DNA of 64,000 nt from an uncultured Alphaproteobacteria bacterium. Its GTDB lineage: Bacteria; Pseudomonadota; Alphaproteobacteria; Bin95. Under the pieces are notes generated by a model that saw only the letters and a program-made list of their open reading frames with translations, was not told the DNA's origin and did no database searches. The translations under genes were made by a program, and so were the position numbers. Shown piece after piece: positions 45,943 to 53,663 of this stretch; the stretch's first letter is position 1, and each line of letters starts with the position of its first letter. The DNA is taken from positions 43,692 through 107,691 of the forward strand of contig CALLKY010000013.1 in the NCBI GenBank assembly GCA_938083135.1, given 5' to 3'.

Positions 45943-46821
45943 ATGTCCGCCGCACCCACAAACCAGATCCCCGGATATTATCACCGTAAGATCGGCGATA
46001 TTACCGTGACCGCGATTTCAGATGGCTTCCTGGACGGGGATGTAGACGTTCTCCGCAATATTGAACCTGACGATGCTTTGAGCATGCTGCGGGCTAATTT
46101 TCGCAATGGCCGCCGGACATATGTGAACGGGTTCATTATCCGCTCCAAAGGGCGCGTCTGCCTCGTTGAGACTGGGTCCGGTAACTATCTGCAACCAACG
46201 GCGGGCAAGCTGCTGGAAAACGTCATCGCGGCTGGCGTTGACCCGAATGAGATCGACACTGTGCTGCTCACCCATATGCATCCGGATCATTCCGCTGGCC
46301 TCACCAATATGGAAGACAATTCGCTCTACTTCCCGAATGCTGAGCTAACGGCCCACGAAAACGAGCCAAAACATTGGCTTGATGACGGCGCTATGGCGAA
46401 TGCCGAGGAGCGCGCCCAGCGCTTGTACTTCCAAGCAACCCGGGAGCAGATCGCCCCCTATGCCAAGCAAACCAAGCTGTTCCAATCAGGCGAAGTCTTC
46501 CCTGGCGTCACAGCCCTGCCCGCGCCTGGGCATACACCCGGCCACACCTGCTACATGGTTGAATCCGGCAATGACAGCCTGCTGATCTGGGGCGATATCG
46601 TGCATGTACCAGAAATCCAAACGGCCCGTCCGGACGTTGCTATCGCCTTTGATACAGACATGCACGCCGCCATCGCATCCCGCAAACGCATCTTTGACAT
46701 GGCCGCGACAGACGGCCTGCTCGTAGCTGGCATGCACCTGCACTTCCCCACCTTCAGCCACCTAATCCGCGCCAACGAAGGCTACCGCCTCCTCCCCGAA
46801 CCCTGGGCGCATGAGATGTAG
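45943..46821 (+). CDS. MBL fold metallo-hydrolase
   Basis: A 292-residue protein with the metal motif T-H-M-H-P-D-H-S-A-G-L and a later His in P-A-P-G-H-T-P-G-H-T, which complete a two-metal site, plus D in W-G-D-I-V-H. It has no signal peptide. Similar enzymes include N-acyl homoserine lactonases, glyoxalase II-like thioesterases and phosphotriesterase-like lactonases. It is the last gene of the run that starts at 43082. Confidence 0.85.
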   Translation: MSAAPTNQIPGYYHRKIGDITVTAISDGFLDGDVDVLRNIEPDDALSMLRANFRNGRRTYVNGFIIRSKGRVCLVETGSGNYLQPTAGKLLENVIAAGVDPNEIDTVLLTHMHPDHSAGLTNMEDNSLYFPNAELTAHENEPKHWLDDGAMANAEERAQRLYFQATREQIAPYAKQTKLFQSGEVFPGVTALPAPGHTPGHTCYMVESGNDSLLIWGDIVHVPEIQTARPDVAIAFDTDMHAAIASRKRIFDMAATDGLLVAGMHLHFPTFSHLIRANEGYRLLPEPWAHEM

Positions 46822-46865
46822 GCCGTAGCAAACTAGGCTGTATTCAACACAAACGGCGTAACGTA

Positions 46866-46894
46866 TTGACCGCCGCCCACACAAACGCTACATC
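46866..46894 (+). promoter_or_regulatory. Probable sigma-70 promoter of tRNA-Gln
   Basis: TTGACC, 17 bases, TACATC: a good -35 and a fair -10 (4 of 6) with ideal spacing. The -10 ends 31 bases before the tRNA, leaving room for a short leader. No other gene could use it in this direction. Confidence 0.5.
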
Positions 46895-46925
46895 ACACCG
46901 CTCGCAGCCAATGCTGCGGCGCCGT

Positions 46926-46999
46926 TGGGGAATAGTTTAACGGTAGAACAGCGGACTCTGACTCCGTCGGTCCTGGTTCGAATCCAGGTTCCCCAGCCA
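46926..46999 (+). tRNA. tRNA-Gln (anticodon CTG)
   Basis: The sequence folds as a complete cloverleaf. The acceptor arm TGGGGAA (46926-46932) pairs with TTCCCCA (46989-46995), followed by discriminator G and an encoded CCA (46997-46999). The anticodon stem is GCGGA/TCCGT around the loop CTCTGAC, so the anticodon is CTG, reading CAG. The T-arm has TTCGAATC. The weak first pair (T-A) is typical of bacterial tRNA-Gln. Confidence 0.95.
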
Positions 47000-47003
47000 T
47001 TTT

Positions 47004-47032
47004 CCACAAAGACATTCAGCTAGCTTTTGTGG
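47004..47032 (+). terminator. Possible hairpin after tRNA-Gln
   Basis: CCACAAA (47004-47010) pairs with TTTGTGG (47026-47032) around a 15-base loop. A T-run is missing on the plus-strand side, so termination by this hairpin alone is doubtful. The ygiC-like gene ends ten bases further on the other strand. Confidence 0.35.
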
Positions 47033-47041
47033 GCCTCACCC

Positions 47042-48202
47042 TCAGTCCAGTATGACGTGTGGGACGAAGCGGGCGTCGTCGCGGGTTATGGGGGTGTCGT
47101 CTTCGCGGATGCCGAGGCCGGCGGGGCGGCTGGCGATGAGCCAGTTGCCGAGGACGGGGTAGACGCCGTCCATTTTCGGCAATGCAGCGAGCGCTTGGAC
47201 GATGCCGCCTTCTTCGCCGTAAGGACCATCGGCTTTCATCGTTGTTTCGCCGTTTTCGACGATTTCGATATTCGCACCCTCGCGGGAATAAATGGGTTTC
47301 TTGACGTAGCTATCGCCAAGTACGCCGGCATCTACCGCATCTGTGAAGAATGAGGGCAGCAGGTTTGGATGGCCGGGTGCCAGTTCCCAAAGCAGCGGCA
47401 GCAAGCCTTTGTTCGAGAGTACAGCCTTCCAAGGCGGTTCAATCACCCGCATGTTGGAGGTCGCAAGATTATCGGCGAATTCGTCGTGGAACATCCATTC
47501 CCAAGGGTAGAGCTTGAACAGGTTTGAAATCACCTGTTCAGCGCCATCAACGAACTGGCCTTTATCCGTGACACCGATCGTATCAATCGGCAGGAGATGT
47601 GTGCCAACACCTGCCTGCTCCGCGCAATCCGCCAGATATTCAATGGTGCCAACATCTTCTTCAGACGCGGCCTCTGCCGTTAGATGCAGCAGGCCGTCAA
47701 TGCCGAAGCCTTGGAACGCCTCAATCAGGGTTTCATGGATGGAGTTGTATTGGTCTGCGGATTCCGGCAGGCGGCCATCGGCCTGCAGGTCTTCCAGCCA
47801 ACGCCACTGAAATACGCCCGCCTCATACAATGAGGTCGGCGTGTCCGCGTTATATTCCAGAAACTTCGCTGGCCCTTCCCCATTATAGGAAAAATCCATG
47901 CGGCCATAGAGGTTTTTGGCTTTGCCAACCCAGCTATCGACGATGTAATCCCAGTGCTTTTGCGGGATCGCCAGGCGCGTCATGATCTCTTCGCTTTGCA
48001 ACGCCTTATCGACGATGGCGAAGCACATCTCCTCCAGCTCTTCCGACGGCGTTTCCAGATCATCTTCGATCTGACGCATCGTGAAGCTGTAATACGCCCC
48101 TTCAAACCAATAGGGATCGCCGCCGATTGTGTGGAAGCGGAAGCCGAGCTCTTCGGCGATTTCGCGCCAGTTATATCGTTCTGGCGTTATGATTCGCTGC
48201 AA
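47042..48202 (-). CDS. ygiC: Glutathionylspermidine synthase family protein (YgiC-like)
   Basis: A 386-residue ATP-grasp protein similar to the synthetase domain of glutathionylspermidine synthase, without the amidase domain, as in E. coli YgiC and YjfC. The start is placed at a TTG (48202) four bases after the stop of the ygiB-like gene; it gives the YgiC-like N-terminus with N-W-R-E-I-A-E-E-L-G-F and the family length. A longer frame to 48415 would overlap ygiB and adds only unlike sequence. Typical segments: D-P-Y-W-F-E-G-A-Y-Y, M-D-F-S-Y-N, L-E-Y-N-A-D-T-P-T-S and K-P-I-Y-S-R-E-G-A-N. The true substrate of YgiC proteins is not settled. Confidence 0.88.
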   Translation of the reverse strand: MQRIITPERYNWREIAEELGFRFHTIGGDPYWFEGAYYSFTMRQIEDDLETPSEELEEMCFAIVDKALQSEEIMTRLAIPQKHWDYIVDSWVGKAKNLYGRMDFSYNGEGPAKFLEYNADTPTSLYEAGVFQWRWLEDLQADGRLPESADQYNSIHETLIEAFQGFGIDGLLHLTAEAASEEDVGTIEYLADCAEQAGVGTHLLPIDTIGVTDKGQFVDGAEQVISNLFKLYPWEWMFHDEFADNLATSNMRVIEPPWKAVLSNKGLLPLLWELAPGHPNLLPSFFTDAVDAGVLGDSYVKKPIYSREGANIEIVENGETTMKADGPYGEEGGIVQALAALPKMDGVYPVLGNWLIASRPAGLGIREDDTPITRDDARFVPHVILD

Positions 48203-48206
48203 AGGC

Positions 48207-48797
48207 TCAGCCGCCGAAGCTGCGGCCGCCAGAACGGCTCCCGCCCGTGCGGCCAAAACCGGAGCGTGAGACAACTTTACCGGCAGAAGGCCGGGCGGCG
48301 GCAGATTTCGGCACGGAGACCGGACCCGCTTTCGCATCCCACTTCGCACCAGATGCGGTGCGCACTTTGCCCGCAGAGGACGACCTGTAGAGCGGTTGTG
48401 CAGCGACCGGGCCACTCATCGCGCGGCCCATCATGTAGCCAATCATCAATGGCATCCATAAACCACCGCCGGACGATGCTTGCTGCTGTTGGGCTGGCTG
48501 CTGGCAAGCGGCGGCACCGTGTTCAGCCTCGCAATCTTGCCGGCTTTGGTATTTCGGTGCGACCCGGGCGTGGTCCTTCTGGGCGGCTGCAAACCCTGCT
48601 TGGCAATCAGCCTCAGAAAGCTCGCCACCAACAATGCAGGCCTCAGCGCTGGAATACTGCAGCGCATCCACCTTTTCCTCACACCCCGTGAGCGCCAGTG
48701 CAGAAACGCTTACGCCCATGGCGATCAATGCCACCCTGCTAGAGCGCTTGCGCGCAACCAGTGGCGGGCGGGGCGGAAATTGTTTGAACTTAGCCAT
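48207..48797 (-). CDS. ygiB: DUF1190 family lipoprotein (YgiB-like)
   Basis: A 196-residue protein with an N-terminal hydrophobic stretch ending in the lipobox L-T-G-C, so probably a lipoprotein. It matches YgiB along its length: S-S-A-E-A-C, P-K-Y-Q-S-R-Q-D-C-E-A-E-H-G, W-M-P-L-M-I-G-Y-M-M-G-R, and a Ser/Gly-rich end R-S-F-G-G. The ATG at 48797 has GGGAGA upstream; a longer frame to 48911 lacks support. It precedes the YgiC-like gene, the same pairing as in E. coli. Confidence 0.88.
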   Translation of the reverse strand: MAKFKQFPPRPPLVARKRSSRVALIAMGVSVSALALTGCEEKVDALQYSSAEACIVGGELSEADCQAGFAAAQKDHARVAPKYQSRQDCEAEHGAAACQQPAQQQQASSGGGLWMPLMIGYMMGRAMSGPVAAQPLYRSSSAGKVRTASGAKWDAKAGPVSVPKSAAARPSAGKVVSRSGFGRTGGSRSGGRSFGG

Positions 48798-49076
48798 AAG
48801 TCGTCTCCCGGATTCCTGAACGCGCATATTAGAGCAGCGTTCCTTAAGGATATAGAACTGATCCGAGCTATTGCCTACATCTTTACAGCAGAAACTACGA
48901 TTTAGCGTCAAGCGCCGCAGCTAGCGACCCTGCAAACCGTTCGCTTGGGCGGCGGCGTATTTCTCAAGATTCGCTTCCATCTGGTTGGCGAACCAGGCCG
49001 GTCCGGCATTCTGCGGTGGGCCTAAGGCTTGGACGGACCGGTGCGCTGCAGCTGGCGCGGGCTGCTGTGGCTCATT

Positions 49077-49796
49077 CTAGCTCGCGGTTCGCGGCTGGCC
49101 GTTCCTGCGAATGAACGAGTCCAGCAAATCCCCTTCGGTTTTCGTCAGCGCCAGACCATTCGCTGCAGCAGTCGCGGCATCAGCGCTTACAGGCTGCGCG
49201 GGCGCTGTGATGGTGCGAGACGGTAGTGGAATCGGCTGTGGACGCTGCGGATTCTCAATTGCAAAGAACTTCGGCCCGCCCTTCGCCGTAAATGGCAGAG
49301 ACGCTTGCGCGACTGCTGGTGGCAATGATGCAGCGGCCTGCGCGGCGGATTCACGCGGCACCGCCATCAATTGATCAGAAGGGGTGAGGCCGCGGGGCTG
49401 CGGCGCAGCAGCCAGTTCGGCACCGTCATCCTCACCGGAAAATAGGCTAGCAAGCGTGTTCGATGCGGTCATACCAGTCGCCTCTTCCACCGCCATTGTC
49501 GCGCCAGCGGCTAGAAGCCCGACTGGCCCGCCATATAATCCGCCCCCCATTGCCCGGGCATGAACAGAAATTTGATCGCCGGTAATGGCGCGGTAGATTG
49601 TTGAAACAACGGGTAAATGATGCAGCGGATTGATGACGTCAATCAGGTCATCAAAGGTGAGGTCCGCGTCTTCTTTTTCATTCTGGCCATCAGACGGAAT
49701 CTCATCCGGCATGTTAACCGAACGTGCCAGAGCTGCCTCAGCGTTGGCGGGCGCTGGGCCGGTCGATTGAAGCGTTTGTACGGCGGAAATGCCCAT
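49077..49796 (-). CDS. Hypothetical protein, probably truncated by an in-frame TAG
   Basis: A 239-residue frame of unknown function. The N-terminal half has an acidic stretch, then D-D-L-I-D-V-I-N-P-L-H-H-L-P-V-V-S-T-I-Y-R, a glycine-rich hydrophobic stretch (about 83-105) and a long Ala/Pro-rich linker. After the TAG at 49077-49079 the same frame runs on for 51 codons to a TAG at 48921-48923. That tail ends with an Ala-Trp-Phe helix-like stretch (P-A-W-F-A-N-Q-M-E), which looks like genuine protein. The gene may therefore be broken near its end, or the stop may be read through. Function not recognised. Confidence 0.65.
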   Translation of the reverse strand: MGISAVQTLQSTGPAPANAEAALARSVNMPDEIPSDGQNEKEDADLTFDDLIDVINPLHHLPVVSTIYRAITGDQISVHARAMGGGLYGGPVGLLAAGATMAVEEATGMTASNTLASLFSGEDDGAELAAAPQPRGLTPSDQLMAVPRESAAQAAASLPPAVAQASLPFTAKGGPKFFAIENPQRPQPIPLPSRTITAPAQPVSADAATAAANGLALTKTEGDLLDSFIRRNGQPRTAS

Positions 49797-50138
49797 CCAG
49801 GGTCTCCTGCTACACGAAGGTTGGTGTGTCTAATGCAAGGATGAGGCCATCAGCATTTTTCTTATAACCTATTGTTTTCCATCTTTTTATATTAAAATGG
49901 TCCGTCCTTGCGGCTGATACAACACGGCAAAGACTGCCGGGCGGCAGCAGTTGAGGTGATAGGGCGCTAATGGGCTGCGAGGACCGAAGCCGAAATTGAG
50001 CCGACCGCCAAAGGTCGTGTCCGAGGCGCTGCGCTAGGCCGCCTTGTATCCGCGCCAGTGCACGCCCAAAAGCATGTGGCGCCCCTGCATCAGGGGCGCT
50101 ATGGTCCCAAACCGATGTCACCTGGGAAGGCATGATTG
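49797..50138. other. 342-base intergenic region
   Basis: It lies between the hypothetical gene (reading left) and a small membrane-protein gene (reading right). The left part (about 49855-49900) is AT-rich and a likely promoter zone for the leftward gene. The right part holds a perfect hairpin at 50079-50099. A 107-codon frame on the minus strand has no recognisable features and is not called. Confidence 0.5.
50079..50099. other. Perfect 9-bp hairpin with 3-base loop
   Basis: GCGCCCCTG (50079-50087) pairs with CAGGGGCGC (50091-50099) around CAT. No T-run follows in either direction, so it is more likely a structured leader or a protein-binding palindrome than a terminator. Confidence 0.4.
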
Positions 50139-50330
50139 ATGCGGTTCATGAGGGAACGCGACGAGCGGGACAAGCACTGGCAAACTTGGCTCATGAAACG
50201 GGCGAGGCCGTTCGTTTTTGCGATCGCCATGCTAATTTTTCTGGTCTTCGCACTTTTATTCCACGAGGAACCCCCAGAAACTTACGAAGTTGGCGTAGTG
50301 GATTGTCTGCAAGCGTTTAACGTGGCATAA
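50139..50330 (+). CDS. Small single-span membrane protein, unknown
   Basis: A 63-residue frame with a charged N-terminus (R-E-R-D-E-R-D-K), one hydrophobic segment (about 25-43) followed by an acidic stretch (H-E-E-P-P-E-T-Y-E). GGGAAGG lies about nine bases before the ATG. It sits just upstream of the TRAP transporter genes, 114 bases from dctP. No family was recognised, so it may or may not be translated. Confidence 0.5.
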   Translation: MRFMRERDERDKHWQTWLMKRARPFVFAIAMLIFLVFALLFHEEPPETYEVGVVDCLQAFNVA

Positions 50331-50444
50331 ACCCCGGTAAGAGGTTGCAGGGCTAAGATGCCCCAGCGCTTCCGACCGAGTCCGCAAATGCGGCAAACCC
50401 AGGCACGTAGACCTGGGCGGATTTTCAACAGGAGGACGATCAAT

Positions 50445-51491
50445 ATGAAGTTTGGTACAATGATGTTGGCTGCTGGCGCGTTGGCGCTAGCAATTCCGGC
50501 AGGCGCGTCTGTCGCGTCCGCCGATGGCCACATGGTGAAAGGCCCTAAAGTTAGCTGGAAATTGTCCCTTTGGGGCAAGCGCCGCGCGTTTACTGAAGGC
50601 ATGGAATATGTTTCCGCACAGGTCGCTGAGAAGACCGGCGGCAATTTCAAAATTCGCCTTTACTATGGCGGCCAACTTTCCAAAGCTAAAGAAAATCTTG
50701 ATGGCATTAGCCTCGGCGCTTTTGAAGCAGCCGGTTTCTGCGCGGCCTACCATCCTGGCAAGAACGAGCCCTTGAATGTGCTTGATCTTCCATTCCTGCC
50801 GGTTAAGGACTTTAAAGCACAGCGCGCGATGAATGACGCCGTTTACGCGCATCCTGACGCCAAGAAGGCGTTGGCTAAGTGGAATGCAACACTCTACATG
50901 TCGAATATCCTTCCCCAGTATGAGTACATGGGCAAAGGCGAGCCTCCGCAGTCTGTCTCGGACTTCAAGGGTAAGACTTTGCGGGCTCTTGGTGGCATGG
51001 GCGCGGCTGCTCTGTTGATCGGCGCTACGCCGTCCACGATGCCAGCTTCTGAAACCTACACCGCACTGCAACGCGGCACGGTTGATGCAATTGGCTTCCC
51101 GTACACCTACACGTTTGTTTCCTACAAAATCGTGGAAATCTCTGACTGGGTGACGACAAACATGAAATTGGGCTCGGTTAACTGCCCAACCGTGTTCAAC
51201 ACCAACTCCTACAATAAGTTGCCGCAGCAGTACAAAGACCTACTCGAAAGCCTTAAAGGCGGCGCTTACGATGCCATTGAATCCGCCTACGTGGCCCAAG
51301 ACGCTAAGAACATTGCGGACTGGAAAGCAGAAGGCCGGCTTAAAATGGTAGAGATCCCTGAGAACGAAATGGACGAATTCCGCCGGATTGCGGGCCAGCC
51401 AGTTTGGACGAAATGGGTCGAAGACCACAAAGATAAGTTCGCTGCTCAAGAACTTTTCGACATCGCGCTTGCGAAGGCTACTGGCAAGTAA
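50445..51491 (+). CDS. dctP: TRAP transporter solute-binding protein
   Basis: A 348-residue periplasmic binding protein of the DctP family. The ATG at 50445 has AGGAGG upstream and gives a signal peptide with a hydrophobic core and A-S-A or A-D-G cleavage near residue 26; the longer frame from 50358 is rejected. The body has the family features Y-Y-G-G-Q-L near residue 80, G-K-T-L-R-A-L and A-L-Q-R-G-T-V-D-A-I. The ligand is probably a carboxylate. A hairpin separates it from the permease genes. Confidence 0.88.
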   Translation: MKFGTMMLAAGALALAIPAGASVASADGHMVKGPKVSWKLSLWGKRRAFTEGMEYVSAQVAEKTGGNFKIRLYYGGQLSKAKENLDGISLGAFEAAGFCAAYHPGKNEPLNVLDLPFLPVKDFKAQRAMNDAVYAHPDAKKALAKWNATLYMSNILPQYEYMGKGEPPQSVSDFKGKTLRALGGMGAAALLIGATPSTMPASETYTALQRGTVDAIGFPYTYTFVSYKIVEISDWVTTNMKLGSVNCPTVFNTNSYNKLPQQYKDLLESLKGGAYDAIESAYVAQDAKNIADWKAEGRLKMVEIPENEMDEFRRIAGQPVWTKWVEDHKDKFAAQELFDIALAKATGK

Positions 51492-51512
51492 GCCACGGCT
51501 GACTTAGGCGGG

Positions 51513-51541
51513 TTCGGGCCGCTCCACAGGGGCGGCCCGAA
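51513..51541 (+). terminator. Hairpin between dctP and dctQ
   Basis: TTCGGGCCGC (51513-51522) pairs perfectly with GCGGCCCGAA (51532-51541) around a nine-base loop, with only a weak pyrimidine stretch after it. Placed between the binding-protein and permease genes, it probably lets only part of the transcripts continue or protects the dctP message, so the binding protein is made in excess. Confidence 0.65.
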
Positions 51542-51599
51542 TCATTTCTACCCTTTACCCACTTCTTTCTAGCGTGGCTATGTGCCCGGGAGGCGACCG

Positions 51600-52253
51600 T
51601 TGATCGCTCAAGCAGACCTGTCGCCTGGGGCGACAATGCTCCATCGCGTGGACGAACGCTTTTTCGTCCTCGAAAAATTTCTGAATTATATCGCAGCGCT
51701 TGTGATCCTTGGGATCATGGTGATGGGGACTGTACAAGTTATAGCCCGTGTCGTCTTTCAAGCCCCCATCTACGGCTATAGCGATATGATCGAACAGATC
51801 ATGACGGTCTTCGCATTCCTTGCAATCTCTTACACCCAGCGTCTCGGCGGCCACGTCCGCATGGAACTTATTCTGGGGCGGATGTCGGGCCGTACGCTTT
51901 ACTTCTTCGAAATCCTTGGCACGGTAGCGGCTATCGGCGTCATCCTGATTTTGACCTATTACGGCTACACCCATTTCTTGCGCGCTTTTGAAAACGGCGA
52001 CAGCACGATTGACGTAAATATGCCGATCTGGCCTGCGAAACTAATGGTCCCGCTGGCATTTTCCTTCCTGCTTGTCCGACTTTTCATCCAATTAGTCGGT
52101 TTTGTCCGCCTGTTCATGCATCCAAACGAGCAACTGATCGGCGTTCCTAGAATGGAGACCGTTGACGATATGGCACAGGCTGAAATTGACGCTGGCCTGG
52201 CGGGCGAAGCTGAAAAAGTAGACATTGTTAACCGTAGCGGGGGGCCAGCCTGA
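51600..52253 (+). CDS. dctQ: TRAP transporter small permease
   Basis: A membrane protein of 217 residues with four hydrophobic segments, the DctQ pattern. The start is taken as a TTG at 51600 because GGGAGG sits six bases before it; a GTG at 51582 or the ATG at 51636 are alternatives. The middle loop contains G-Y-S-D-M-I-E-Q-I-M and Q-R-L-G-G-H-V-R-M-E, typical of the family. The stop overlaps the dctM start as T-G-A-T-G. Confidence 0.82.
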   Translation: MIAQADLSPGATMLHRVDERFFVLEKFLNYIAALVILGIMVMGTVQVIARVVFQAPIYGYSDMIEQIMTVFAFLAISYTQRLGGHVRMELILGRMSGRTLYFFEILGTVAAIGVILILTYYGYTHFLRAFENGDSTIDVNMPIWPAKLMVPLAFSFLLVRLFIQLVGFVRLFMHPNEQLIGVPRMETVDDMAQAEIDAGLAGEAEKVDIVNRSGGPA

Positions 52254-53554
52254 TGGATGAGCTTACTGTTGGTATTCTCGTCACGGTCGGCCTGCTTTTT
52301 GCGGTCTTCCTTGGCGTTCGTGTATTCGTAGCGGCGGCTATCGCTGGCATGGTTGGCCTTGTCGCTATGATTGGCTGGGACGCTGGCGCCGGTATTGTCG
52401 GCACCATCCCGCATTCCAAATCGGCAAACTACGTGTTGAGCGTGTTGCCGATGTTCATCTTGATCGGGTTCATCGCCTTCCACGCTGGGCTCACCCATTC
52501 GCTATTTAATGCTGCGAAAGCATGGGTCGGCTGGGTTCCAGGCGGTCTCGCTGTGGCAAGTGTGTTCGCAACCGCTGGGTTTGCGGCAGTCTCCGGCGCA
52601 TCTACTGCGACAGCAGCCGTATTCTCCCGCGTCGCCATACCTTACATGCTTGAATACAAGTATGATCGACGGCTGGCGGCTGGCGTGGTCGCAGCTGGCG
52701 GTACACTCGCCTCACTAATACCGCCAAGCGCGATCTTGGTCATTTATGCAATTATCGTTGAAGAATCTGTTGGCACGTTGATCTTAGCTGCCTTCATTCC
52801 TGGCGTTATCTCTGCGATCATCTATGCTGCGCTAATTATCGGGCAGTGCTGGATGAAACCAGAGCTCGGTCCGGCGGTTCCTTCACCGCCGATGCTGGAA
52901 CGCATCAAAACGTTACCAGGCACGCTCCCGATCGTCGCAGTAGTTGTCATCATCTTCAGCGCGATGATGTTGGGCTGGGCTACGCCGACGGAAGCGGGTG
53001 CCCTGGGTGCGAGCGTCATTCTCGCAATTGCACTCGTCAATGGCATGAAATGGCATTCCCTTCAGGAAGCCCTGATGGAAACTGCCAAACTGACGGCGAT
53101 GATCTTCAGCTTGATCTGGGGCGTGTTGATCTTTGTTCGGTTTCTTGGCTTTGCTGGTCTACCAGAAGCCTTCGCGACTTGGATTGTTGGGCTGCCGTTC
53201 CCGCCACTGGTGATCATGATCTTCATCCTGCTGGGTTATGCCGTTTTGGGCATGTTCATGGATGCGATCGGCATGCTTCTGTTGACACTGCCTGTCGTCT
53301 ACCCGGCAGTTATCGCACTTGGTTATGATCCGATCTGGTTCGGCATCATCGTCGTGAAGATGTGCGAGGTATGCTTGATTACGCCGCCTGTTGGGTTGAA
53401 CTGTTATGTCGTCTCGGCGGTCAGACCGGACATACCCTTGGGCGACGTATTTAAAGGCATCTTCCCGTTCTTCTTAGCGGATGCTGCAACAATCGGCTTG
53501 TTCCTGGCGTTCCCAGGCATGATCCTGTGGCTGCCACAGTTCATAAACAGCTAG
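52253..53554 (+). CDS. dctM: TRAP transporter large permease
   Basis: A 433-residue protein with about 12 hydrophobic segments and the DctM pattern. Segments seen: S-G-A-S-T-A-T-A-A-V-F-S-R-V-A, A-A-G-G-T-L-A-S-L-I-P-P-S, T-P-T-E-A-G-A, M-F-M-D-A-I and I-T-P-P-V-G-L-N. It is the ion-coupled translocation subunit and follows dctP and dctQ in the standard order. Confidence 0.92.
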   Translation: MDELTVGILVTVGLLFAVFLGVRVFVAAAIAGMVGLVAMIGWDAGAGIVGTIPHSKSANYVLSVLPMFILIGFIAFHAGLTHSLFNAAKAWVGWVPGGLAVASVFATAGFAAVSGASTATAAVFSRVAIPYMLEYKYDRRLAAGVVAAGGTLASLIPPSAILVIYAIIVEESVGTLILAAFIPGVISAIIYAALIIGQCWMKPELGPAVPSPPMLERIKTLPGTLPIVAVVVIIFSAMMLGWATPTEAGALGASVILAIALVNGMKWHSLQEALMETAKLTAMIFSLIWGVLIFVRFLGFAGLPEAFATWIVGLPFPPLVIMIFILLGYAVLGMFMDAIGMLLLTLPVVYPAVIALGYDPIWFGIIVVKMCEVCLITPPVGLNCYVVSAVRPDIPLGDVFKGIFPFFLADAATIGLFLAFPGMILWLPQFINS

Positions 53555-53569
53555 CACTCAACTGAGTGC
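53554..53569 (+). other. Small hairpin at the dctM stop codon
   Basis: GCACTC (53554-53559) pairs with GAGTGC (53564-53569) around AACT. It begins on the last base of the dctM stop codon and has no T-run of its own. Together with the next hairpin it separates dctM from metK. Confidence 0.4.
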
Positions 53570-53584
53570 ACCTTGAAAACTGCC

Positions 53585-53614
53585 CGCGCCGCTGCCAGAA
53601 ATGGTGGCGGCGCG
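53585..53614 (+). terminator. Intrinsic terminator-like hairpin between dctM and metK
   Basis: The 13-base arm CGCGCCGCTGCCA (53585-53597) pairs with 53602-53614, with two G-T wobbles, around a GAAA loop, and the sequence ATTCTTTAA follows. It probably ends the TRAP operon. Its place 50 bases before metK also allows a control role for metK, but no SAM-riboswitch core was recognised. Confidence 0.6.
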
Positions 53615-53663
53615 ATTCTTTAAGCACCGCACATACTTTCCCTCAAAACAGGAAGCTCATCTC

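Noticed and set aside
46926..46999. tRNA-Gln as a stop-codon suppressor
   Set aside because: The anticodon is a normal CTG that reads CAG; nothing suggests it reads TAG or TAA.
47042..48415. Longer 457-residue start for the YgiC-like gene
   Set aside because: It would cover the end of the ygiB-like gene in another frame and adds a basic N-terminus not seen in the family.
49810..50133. 107-codon minus-strand frame
   Set aside because: No recognisable motif, crosses a GC-rich hairpin and an AT-rich promoter-like tract, and no ribosome site was found.
53570..53663. SAM riboswitch before metK
   Set aside because: Only terminator-like hairpins were seen, and no part matched the conserved cores of known SAM riboswitches by eye.
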